From Lachnoclostridium phytofermentans (GTDB taxonomy: Bacteria; Bacillota; Clostridia; Lachnospirales; Lachnospiraceae), in assembly GCF_000733755.1 (NCBI RefSeq), contig NZ_JPOF01000003.1, positions 784,501 to 848,500 of the forward strand: a stretch of 64,000 nt of DNA, given 5' to 3'. The notes under the pieces were generated by a model. That model was given only the letters and a program-made list of their open reading frames with translations. It made no database searches and was not told where the DNA came from. The translations under genes and the position numbers were made by a program. Positions 35,022 through 43,049 of the stretch are shown here, one piece after another. How positions within the stretch are numbered: the first letter of the stretch is position 1; every line of letters begins with the position of its first letter.

Positions 35022-37544
35022 TTAGTATGTTCTCTGAACGGACAGCGGTGAACTAATTATCGCTGCATTATTTTGGTAATCTACAAAGTAATTATTGGTT
35101 AAAATCAGATAGGAAGCGTTACCAATCGCTTGATTAAAGCTTAGGTAAATCACTTTTCCGCTAACATAGCAGCTTGTAGGTGACACATAGCTACTACCAG
35201 TATAAACCTGGAATGTTCCTGTCCCTGTTACTGGTTTGGATAATTCGATTTCTATACCATATGGAGATACTTGCTTACAGCTAACTACCGTAGCAGCTGT
35301 ATTCTCTATCAAGGTAAGTGTTGTGTTATAGACCTTCATCTCACCATAGGAACCATTATAACCTTTAAGTCCCCTAATAGTTAACGCATGAGTCCCTGTG
35401 TTTGTTATTGCACCATTCGCAAAGGTTAAAACTACAACTGCTTTATTATTATCCTGCTGTTCTATTACTGCACTGATAGGATTAGTATAAGATCCTAATG
35501 TATAATTCGACACATTTGCAACGCTTGCTAAATCAAGCTTATAATTAAAGGTGACAATTAACTTACTTGGATTGGAAGCATCCTGTATTACTGAAGATGG
35601 TGCTGGTAAGTTTGATGAGCTTCCTGTGGATTTTTGAACCTGTATTGTGGTTGAAAGAGAGGCATTACTTAAATTGTCTAATACAAAATCCTTTGGTATT
35701 GTAATATTGTAAGTACCACCTTCTAGTGTCAGGTTATCTAATGTAAGTGTTACTGTCTTATCCTCCACTGAACCAGTGTATGTGAAATTCATCGGTAGTA
35801 TATTACCATTGTTACTATACACTAATGCTGATAAGGAACTACTAATATTCGTAAGGCTAACTGTTTTGTTATAATTCAAGATTAATTTATTAACAGGCAC
35901 TCCATTTTGCATACTACTTGTTAACTCATAACTTAATAGTATTGGTGGAGTTGTATCTAGGGTAAAGTCAACTGCTCTTGTCTGGTTAGCATTTACTGAA
36001 TAACTAGCATTATAGTTTCTCCAGCCTGAGAAGGTAACTAACTGATTACCTGTTAAGTTAGTATTAATAATTGTGTAATTAACCTTTTTATTATTATCCG
36101 GATCTACCGTACCATAAGAAACTAACCCATCAATTTTAGCATAACCTGCAGTTTCAATTGGTGCGTCAAACGTTGCTGTTAACTGAGTTTTATTTATTCT
36201 TTCCACCTTAACTATGTTTGCTAACGCTTTTTCTGTAGCATCACATCTTACAATAACAGAAAGTACATAAGGTTCTGCTTCATTCCCCTTTAAGTCTTTA
36301 ATTCCGGTCATCTCAACCATTGCATTCACAACCTTTTGTCCAGTTGCCATTAAGTCGATTGTCAATGTCTTTTTATCACTGCTTAAGATATAGTTGTTTG
36401 CATTTCCAATATAATTCTTTACATAAGTATTGCTTTCACCATAAACTTGTAAAATACTTAGTTTTGAGATGTCAATTGCTTCACTAAATTGAATTTGCGC
36501 TTTGTATCCGTTATCACTTATTGTTGTTTCCGTATAAGTAGGTCCTTTGGTATCAACAAAATCGTTTTGGAAAGCTGCTGCCTGAACTGGAGTTCCATCA
36601 ACAGTTTCGGTCTTATTAAAGATTGTAGTAACATAAACTCCTGCAAATTCACCACTTGCAATAATATTTAACTCCATTAAATCCTTAGATAGCTTCGCAC
36701 TTAAATTTCCTAGTGCTGTTGCTTTATTACCCGGTGTAATAGTAATCGCACCACTTATTAAGTTACCATTTCCATCAATAACACTTGATTTACGGATTGG
36801 TGTATTAAAGGTAATCTTAATTTCATTCGAACTTACTAAAGAAACTCCTAATGCCTTAGGTTCAGTAACAGGTGTTGGTGTTGGCGTAGGAGTTACCGTT
36901 GGTGTAGTCTTAGGTCTTACTAAGATATATGTTCTTGCTACAACTTTATTTGTAGATTTCATTGCTTCTGTCTTATTTACACCAATTCTTGCTTCTAACA
37001 CAGTAATACCAGGTTTCACACCAGTAACAATACCTGCAGAATTCACTGTAGCATAAGTAGTATCTGAGATACTATAATAGGTAGAATCTGTAGATGTTGA
37101 TGGAGTTAACTTTGTGTTGAAGTCATACTTACTTCCTACTTCAATAATATGGGCATTAATTTCATCATGTACTACATTAAGAGTAACACTAGTAGCTGGA
37201 ATACGCTTCTTTACTGTTATCTTACTGCTTAACTGTTTTTGAGTACCATCTTTAAAATAAACAGTTGCTGTTATTGTTGCTGTACCTGGTGCGACTGATG
37301 TCACAAGACCCTTTCCGTTTACTGTGGCAACCTTTGTATTCGAAGATTTCCATGAGGTTTTGGACATATTAGTAGCATTTTTCACCGACAGTGTATATGT
37401 GTTACCAGCTACCACTGTCTTGCTAGTTGCATTCAGTGCTATTGAAGCAGCATAAGCATTCTGTGTCTGACTTACTGCTATTGTACTGAACATTACTGCA
37501 AACATCACCGCAAAAGCTATGAGTCTCGCGTTTATTTTCTTCAT
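35022..37544 (-). CDS. secreted surface protein with Big_2 and other Ig-like domains
   Basis: This 840-aa exported protein has a signal peptide ending about residue 33 (NAYAAS). Two bacterial Ig-like Big_2 modules follow (about 34-115, with SWKSSNTKVATVNGKGLVTSVAPGTATITA, and about 120-210). After a Thr-Pro linker (TPTVTPTPTPTP) comes a long run of about six further beta domains like those of S-layer or adhesin proteins (FNTPIRKSS, ITFNYKLDLAS, IELSKPVTGTG). There is no LPXTG or SLH anchor at the C-terminus, so wall attachment is unclear. ATG 37544 is chosen for its AGGAGGAG; an earlier frame start lacks one. It may be an adhesin or structural protein. Confidence 0.85.
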   Translation of the reverse strand: MKKINARLIAFAVMFAVMFSTIAVSQTQNAYAASIALNATSKTVVAGNTYTLSVKNATNMSKTSWKSSNTKVATVNGKGLVTSVAPGTATITATVYFKDGTQKQLSSKITVKKRIPATSVTLNVVHDEINAHIIEVGSKYDFNTKLTPSTSTDSTYYSISDTTYATVNSAGIVTGVKPGITVLEARIGVNKTEAMKSTNKVVARTYILVRPKTTPTVTPTPTPTPVTEPKALGVSLVSSNEIKITFNTPIRKSSVIDGNGNLISGAITITPGNKATALGNLSAKLSKDLMELNIIASGEFAGVYVTTIFNKTETVDGTPVQAAAFQNDFVDTKGPTYTETTISDNGYKAQIQFSEAIDISKLSILQVYGESNTYVKNYIGNANNYILSSDKKTLTIDLMATGQKVVNAMVEMTGIKDLKGNEAEPYVLSVIVRCDATEKALANIVKVERINKTQLTATFDAPIETAGYAKIDGLVSYGTVDPDNNKKVNYTIINTNLTGNQLVTFSGWRNYNASYSVNANQTRAVDFTLDTTPPILLSYELTSSMQNGVPVNKLILNYNKTVSLTNISSSLSALVYSNNGNILPMNFTYTGSVEDKTVTLTLDNLTLEGGTYNITIPKDFVLDNLSNASLSTTIQVQKSTGSSSNLPAPSSVIQDASNPSKLIVTFNYKLDLASVANVSNYTLGSYTNPISAVIEQQDNNKAVVVLTFANGAITNTGTHALTIRGLKGYNGSYGEMKVYNTTLTLIENTAATVVSCKQVSPYGIEIELSKPVTGTGTFQVYTGSSYVSPTSCYVSGKVIYLSFNQAIGNASYLILTNNYFVDYQNNAAIISSPLSVQRTY

Positions 37545-37783
37545 TTTTTCTCCTCCTAGTGTCAAATTTAGGACATTTCCCCTTTATATTCTAATATTAG
37601 AGATTAGTTTTGTCAAAACTATGTTAAAACACTTATTTAATGGTAAATTAAGAAATATGTAACAAATTCACTACTCGTAAGTTCCATTGCCTTTAATGAA
37701 TTATATATGATAAAAATATCTCCTTATGTCTGCTAAACTTATATAAATAAGTAACCTCACAAAATATTAATTCCTTATACTTA

Positions 37784-37813
37784 AGAAAACCGGGTATAAC
37801 AACCCGGTTTTCT
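37784..37813. terminator. terminator of pheS-pheT
   Basis: Perfect 12-bp arms AGAAAACCGGGT and ACCCGGTTTTCT lie 67 bases after the pheT stop. The rest of the gap to the surface-protein gene is AT-rich and featureless. Confidence 0.9.
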
Positions 37814-37879
37814 CTATACTTCAGTTATAGCTGTTCGAATGCGCTTATTCTTATCTATCTCTATCTCAAGTAATAGACT

Positions 37880-40318
37880 CTACTGTCTTAACTCAATTCC
37901 AAGTGCTGACAGTCCCTTTAGAATCTTATTCATTACTTCTGTAATATCCTTATCTTCTAACGTACGGTCCAATGCTCTAAAGCTTATAGAGTAAGCCATT
38001 GATTTATACCCTTCTTTAATCTGAGCTCCTTCATAGATATCGAATAAGCTATAATGTTCTAATAGCTTACCACCATTCTTACGAATCACTTCTTCTACTT
38101 GGCCAGCTAAGATTTCTTTCTTCATAACCATACTAATATCTCTGGTAACTGCTGGGTATTTAGCAATACCTGTATACTTCACATCATAGCTTGCTCTTGC
38201 AACGATTTCAGGCATATCAAGAACTGCAACATATGCTTTCTCACCAATATCATAGTTATCAAGCACTTCTGGGTGAACTTCACCTAAGTAACCGATTAAG
38301 GTTCCTTCGTAGTAAATATTCGCTTGACGGCCTGGATGAAGGAAGGTTTTTCCTGAATTAGGATCATAAGTTAAGATACCTTTCATCCCGACTTTCTCAA
38401 TAAATTCTTCCACAACACCCTTTAGGTCAAAGAAATCACCAGCACCATAGAAACCTAGAGTAAACTGCATTCTCTCATCTGGTAATTCAGTTACTGGAAG
38501 TGCCTTTGGTAAATAGATATTTGCAAGTTCATATAAACGAACATTTTTATTACGACGATTATAGTTTGTAGAAAGTGAGCTTAGCATACCGTTTAATGGT
38601 AAGGTTCTCATCACACTATAGTCTTCGCCAAGAGGATTTGATATGGTTACCGTTTCACGCAGTTTATCCTCTGCTGGTATTAATAATTTATCATATACCT
38701 TTGGACTTTCGAAAGAATAAGTCTGAGCTTCTGAGAAACCAAACTGTTCCGCCATCGCTCTTGCTTCATTTTCAATACGAAGTTTAAAAGTAAGCTTACC
38801 AGTAGTAGCCTCACCATTAGGGAGCGTTGATGGGATATTATCATAACCATAAAAACGAGCTACTTCTTCATCTAAATCTGCTTGGCATTCTACGTCTTGT
38901 CTCCAGCTTGGAACGATAACTTCGTCTGTTGCAGGATCAAATCCTAAGTCTACCATCTTAAAGTAAGAAAGCATTGTTTCTTTATCAAGAGAAGTGCCAA
39001 GTACCTTATTGGTACGCTGCCAATTAAACTTCACTCTCTTTTCTCCACGTACTCTTGGATATACATCCACTGCTCCGCCAACAACCTCGCCTACACCAAG
39101 TTCTTCGATTAACTGACATGCACGGTTAATTGCTGCCATTGCTGTATTTGGATCTAACCCTTTTTCAAACTTTGAGGAAGCATCGGTACGTAAGCCTAAC
39201 TTCTTACTGGATAGACGAATGTTAGTACCATCAAAGCATGCTGCTTCGAGTAATAAGGTCTTTACATCATCTGTAATCTTTGAGTTTTCACCACCCATAA
39301 TACCGGCAATAGCAACTGGCTTTTCTGCATCACAGATCATTAACATACTGGAATCAAGTTTTCTCACCTGACCATCTAACGTTACAAATTCATCTCCATC
39401 ATTTGCACGTTCTACAATAATCTTATTTCCTGCGATTAAGTCTAAGTCAAACGCATGCATTGGCTGTGCGAACTCTTCCATTACATAGTTTGTGATATCA
39501 ACAATGTTATTAATCGGACGAATACCACAAGCAGATAGTCTTCTCTGCATCCATAATGGGGATGGGCCAATCTTAACGTTCTTAACTACTCTAGCAACAT
39601 ATCTACTGCATAGATCTGCATCCTTAATTTTTACTTCCACATATTCTGCTACTTTTTCATCATTACCTGTTTCTTTCACAACAGGAGGAACGAATGGCTT
39701 GCGAAATGTTGCTGCTGCCTCCCTTGCAATACCAAGTACACCAAAACAATCCACACGGTTAGAAGTAATCTCATACTCAAATGTAACATCATTTAATCCC
39801 AATACTTCAATCGCACTAGAACCAATCTTTACATTCTCATATTCCTTTATATCACTAAAGATATAGATACCATCTTCTGGTGCCTCTGGGTACATCTCTT
39901 TGGAAGAACCTAACTCTTCGATGGAGCACATCATACCATTAGATTCCACACCTCTTAGTTTCCCCTTCTTAATCTTAATTCCACCAGGAGTTTTACTTCC
40001 ATCATGTCCGCCAGCAACACGTCCTCCGTCTAATACCACTGGTATTACGTCGCCTTCTTTTACATTCTTTGCACCAGTTACTATTTGTACGCTATCTCCC
40101 TCTTCCGATATCTGAACCTGGCATACAATTAATTTATCCGCATCTGGGTGTTTCTCTATTTTAAGAATCTTACCAACGATGATTTTCTCTAAATCAGCGT
40201 CAAGTCTTTCAAATCCTTCTACCTTAGTTCCGCTTAAGGTCATCGCATCAGTATAGTCCTGTGCTGTCACGTCTAATTCTGGAACATAAGCTTTAATCCA
40301 TGAAAGTGGTGTATTCAT
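37880..40318 (-). CDS. pheT: phenylalanyl-tRNA synthetase beta subunit
   Basis: This is the 812-aa beta chain of the alpha2-beta2 enzyme that charges tRNA-Phe. An N-terminal tRNA-binding domain (IVGKILKIEKHPDADKLIVCQVQ) is followed by the B3/B4 editing domain (FEYEITSNRVDCFGVLGIAREAAA), the B5 domain, and the ferredoxin-like anticodon-binding C-terminus (AVTRDISMVM). AAAGGAG lies 7 bases before the ATG. It follows pheS with a 46-base gap containing the hairpin GCGCATAA/TTATGCGC. Confidence 0.98.
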   Translation of the reverse strand: MNTPLSWIKAYVPELDVTAQDYTDAMTLSGTKVEGFERLDADLEKIIVGKILKIEKHPDADKLIVCQVQISEEGDSVQIVTGAKNVKEGDVIPVVLDGGRVAGGHDGSKTPGGIKIKKGKLRGVESNGMMCSIEELGSSKEMYPEAPEDGIYIFSDIKEYENVKIGSSAIEVLGLNDVTFEYEITSNRVDCFGVLGIAREAAATFRKPFVPPVVKETGNDEKVAEYVEVKIKDADLCSRYVARVVKNVKIGPSPLWMQRRLSACGIRPINNIVDITNYVMEEFAQPMHAFDLDLIAGNKIIVERANDGDEFVTLDGQVRKLDSSMLMICDAEKPVAIAGIMGGENSKITDDVKTLLLEAACFDGTNIRLSSKKLGLRTDASSKFEKGLDPNTAMAAINRACQLIEELGVGEVVGGAVDVYPRVRGEKRVKFNWQRTNKVLGTSLDKETMLSYFKMVDLGFDPATDEVIVPSWRQDVECQADLDEEVARFYGYDNIPSTLPNGEATTGKLTFKLRIENEARAMAEQFGFSEAQTYSFESPKVYDKLLIPAEDKLRETVTISNPLGEDYSVMRTLPLNGMLSSLSTNYNRRNKNVRLYELANIYLPKALPVTELPDERMQFTLGFYGAGDFFDLKGVVEEFIEKVGMKGILTYDPNSGKTFLHPGRQANIYYEGTLIGYLGEVHPEVLDNYDIGEKAYVAVLDMPEIVARASYDVKYTGIAKYPAVTRDISMVMKKEILAGQVEEVIRKNGGKLLEHYSLFDIYEGAQIKEGYKSMAYSISFRALDRTLEDKDITEVMNKILKGLSALGIELRQ

Positions 40319-40364
40319 AATTATTCTCCTTTCCCGCGCATAATGTGTTATGCGCTACCTTCAT

Positions 40365-41384
40365 CTAGAATTGTTTTAAGAATCTCATATCATTCTCATA
40401 AAGAAGTCTCATATCATCTATTTCATATTTGAGTAGTGCGATACGCTCAAGACCCACACCGAATGCAAATCCTGTGTACTCTTCTGGATCAATTCCGCTC
40501 ATTTCAAGAACATGTGGGTGAACCATACCGCATCCTAAGATTTCAATCCAACCGGAACCTTTACAGAAACGACATCCCTTTCCACCACATTTGAAGCAGG
40601 ATACATCCACCTCAGCGCTAGGCTCTGTGAATGGGAAATGGTGTGGTCTGAACTTAACCTTTGTCTCTTCTCCAAATAACTGTTTTGCAAACTCTGCTAA
40701 CGTTCCTTTTAAATCAGCAAATGTGATATTCTTATCGATTACTAACCCTTCAATCTGATGGAAGCTTGGAGAATGTGTTGCATCCACTTCATCCGAACGA
40801 AATACTCTTCCTGGTGCAATCATACGGATTGGAAGTTTTCCTTGCTCCATAACATGTACCTGAACTGGGGAAGTCTGTGTACGAAGTAAGATATTGCTTG
40901 TAACATAGAACGTATCCTGTTCATCTTTCGCTGGATGATTTGCTGGAATATTAAGCGCCTCAAAGTTGTAATAATCGTACTCAATTTCTGGACCTTCTAC
41001 TACTTCATAACCCATACCAACGAAGATACGCTCTGCCTCTTCTAATGCTATTGTATTTGGATGGCGATGGCCAAGCATAGGTTTCTTAGCAGGAAGTGTA
41101 ACGTCGATTGTCTCTGCCTTCATCTTTGCTTCACGAAGCAATTTTTCAAATGCTGCCTTCTTACTTTCTAGTGCTTCCTCTAAAATTTCTCTTGCCTCAT
41201 TTACTAACTGACCAACTTTGGGACGATCTTCTGGTGCCACATCCTTCAATGATTTTAAAACAGAGGTTAATTCCCCCTTCTTACCTAAGAAATTCACTCT
41301 GATTTCATTTAACACATCTAAGGTCTCACTTGCATTAATTTGACTCAATGCTCTTTCCTTGATTTCCATCAATGTTTGTTTCAT
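40365..41384 (-). CDS. pheS: phenylalanyl-tRNA synthetase alpha subunit
   Basis: This is the 339-aa catalytic subunit. A coiled-coil N-terminus precedes class II motifs: motif 2 around RTQTSPVQVHVME with HQIEGLVIDK, and motif 3 in GFAFGVGLERIALLKY. The C-terminal part includes a cysteine quartet CFKCGGKGCRFCKGSGW, as in many Firmicute PheS proteins. It is controlled by the T-box leader just upstream. Confidence 0.98.
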   Translation of the reverse strand: MKQTLMEIKERALSQINASETLDVLNEIRVNFLGKKGELTSVLKSLKDVAPEDRPKVGQLVNEAREILEEALESKKAAFEKLLREAKMKAETIDVTLPAKKPMLGHRHPNTIALEEAERIFVGMGYEVVEGPEIEYDYYNFEALNIPANHPAKDEQDTFYVTSNILLRTQTSPVQVHVMEQGKLPIRMIAPGRVFRSDEVDATHSPSFHQIEGLVIDKNITFADLKGTLAEFAKQLFGEETKVKFRPHHFPFTEPSAEVDVSCFKCGGKGCRFCKGSGWIEILGCGMVHPHVLEMSGIDPEEYTGFAFGVGLERIALLKYEIDDMRLLYENDMRFLKQF

Positions 41385-41488
41385 AGTAATGCTCCTTTCT
41401 TTTCGCTGACTTAATCTCTTTCACATAGACAAAACACACAATATTCGCTCTAACACGGATTTAAACTTCTCTGGTTCATTTTAACCAC

Positions 41489-41821
41489 AAAAAAACTCCG
41501 TCCCCAAAAAGGGACGGAGTATAAAAGCTACCCGCGGTACCACCCTAATTCCCATTATAAAAATAAGGAGAATAACGAATCCTTATTCCTAACATAGGCA
41601 CTTAAGTTATGCGTAACGTGCATATACGTCATATCCTACTAATGTTAACCCTGTGACTTTATTTTTTTGGAGGTAGGTTAACATATTCAAATATGCAGCT
41701 CCGGTGAGAAAATCAATTAAACTCTGAACTCGGGGAAGCTTTCAGCCGGTGACTTCCTCTCTCTGATAGAAAAGTTTAATCTGGTTGCCTGTAGCAACAC
41801 CTTCATAGCCTTTTTCTTATA
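41489..41821 (-). ncRNA. T-box leader controlling pheS-pheT
   Basis: The minus strand shows a full T-box riboswitch. A Stem I with arms ATTAAACT/AGTTTAAT has a specifier-loop candidate GAGTTCAG carrying TTC (Phe; 41728-41726). The antiterminator core GGGTGGTACCGCGGGTAGC is at 41545-41527. A terminator with arms ACTCCGTCCC/GGGACGGAGT (41495-41520) is followed by T7. Uncharged tRNA-Phe would stabilise the antiterminator and turn on pheST. Confidence 0.95.
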
Positions 41822-41827
41822 GGGGTA

Positions 41828-41855
41828 ATTCTATCATATATTTTTCTATTGTCAA
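41828..41855 (-). promoter_or_regulatory. promoter of the pheST T-box transcript
   Basis: On the minus strand TTGACA (41855-41850), a 16-base spacer and TAGAAT (41833-41828). It is back-to-back with the yihY-like gene promoter region. Confidence 0.7.
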
Positions 41856-41863
41856 GTGCTCAA

Positions 41864-41891
41864 TTTTGATTTACTATGGATATAATATAAT
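41864..41891 (+). promoter_or_regulatory. candidate promoter of the YihY-like gene
   Basis: TTTTGA, a 16-base spacer and TATAAT at 41886-41891; an overlapping TATAAT starts at 41881. Confidence 0.5.
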
Positions 41892-41929
41892 AATTAAGAA
41901 CTTTTTAAGTTAAGATCGGAGTTTGTGCA

Positions 41930-42799
41930 ATGCTGTTTATTTCAATCGCAAGAGTCATTCGGGTATTTAGTCATAAACTAAGAGATGATTATATCAGTGC
42001 CTTTTCCGCGCAGGCAGCATTCTTTATCTTCATCTCCTTTTTCCCGTTTGCTATGTTTTTATTATCCATTATGCAATACCTTCCATTTACAGAAAGTGAA
42101 GTAATGCATGCCTGCAGAACTGTTTTTCCTGCAGCAATTCAAAGTTTTATCATCTCTATCATTACTGAGCTTTACAATAAGGCTACTTCAACAACAATAC
42201 TATCCGTTACTTTGGTTGCTGCGCTATGGTCCTCTTCCAAGGGATTTTTAAGTATTATCCGCGGAATGAATGGAGTTTATGCGAATACTGAAACAAGAAA
42301 TTATATTATCATACGTATTAAATCAGCGATTTATACCGTTCTTTTTGCCTTGATGATTATTTTATTTCTTGTAATTTTTGTTTTTGGAAATCAGCTCTAT
42401 CTTTGGATTGTAAGACGTTTTCCAGTATTCACAGAGTTTGCTCTTCTTATCATCAGTTTACGTACTATCGTAGGTCTTTGTTTGTTAATTGCTTTCTTTT
42501 TGTTTATTTTTATGGTAGTTCCTAACCGAAAAACCAAGTTGATTAAAGAACTTCCTGGAGCAATATTATCTTCTTGTGGATGGGTGATTTTTTCTTATCT
42601 GTTTTCCTTCTATATTGATAATATGAGCAACTACTCTTATACTTATGGCAGCCTTACTGCAATCGTGTTATGCATGGTGTGGCTGTATTCCTGTATGTAC
42701 ATGATGTTTATTGGTGCTGAAGTCAACTCAGTACTATCAAACCCTACTGTTCTTTCTGCACTTAAAAAGTTGTTTAGTAAGAAACAATCACAGGAGTAA
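41930..42799 (+). CDS. YihY/BrkB-family inner-membrane protein
   Basis: This 289-aa protein has about six membrane helices and the YihY signature AFSAQAAFFIFISFFPFAMFLL near the N-terminus, then LWSSSKGFLSIIRGMNGVY and the C-terminal YGSLTAIVLCMVWLYSCMYMMFIGAEVNSV. The family was once called RNase BN in error; its real role is unknown, with transport or lipid-related functions suggested. GGAG lies 8 bases before the ATG. It is divergent from pheS and ends at a terminator (42873-42941). Confidence 0.9.
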   Translation: MLFISIARVIRVFSHKLRDDYISAFSAQAAFFIFISFFPFAMFLLSIMQYLPFTESEVMHACRTVFPAAIQSFIISIITELYNKATSTTILSVTLVAALWSSSKGFLSIIRGMNGVYANTETRNYIIIRIKSAIYTVLFALMIILFLVIFVFGNQLYLWIVRRFPVFTEFALLIISLRTIVGLCLLIAFFLFIFMVVPNRKTKLIKELPGAILSSCGWVIFSYLFSFYIDNMSNYSYTYGSLTAIVLCMVWLYSCMYMMFIGAEVNSVLSNPTVLSALKKLFSKKQSQE

Positions 42800-42872
42800 A
42801 CTAAGCCAATTCTGCACCTTGCCCAATCTTTACTACAACTTTTGTCCTATTTGAAATCAAAGATAACGTATA

Positions 42873-42941
42873 AAAGTGGATACCACCTAGTCTATTCATG
42901 GAGCTTAAATTTCCATAGAAACCCTAGTCTGTATCCACTTT
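42873..42941. terminator. long branched hairpin, probable bidirectional terminator
   Basis: Arms AAAGTGGATAC and GTATCCACTTT (11 bp) enclose an inner ATGGA/TCCAT stem. It lies between the convergent YihY and SpoIID genes. T-runs are only moderate on both sides. Confidence 0.6.
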
Positions 42942-43049
42942 GTTCTTTAAAAATTCTATTATTATCCACAGATTAACGCTTTTGACACAATTTCGTGTTT
43001 ACAAAATACTTTAGAATTCTATTCTGCTTTTCTTAAACCTAAATTCACT

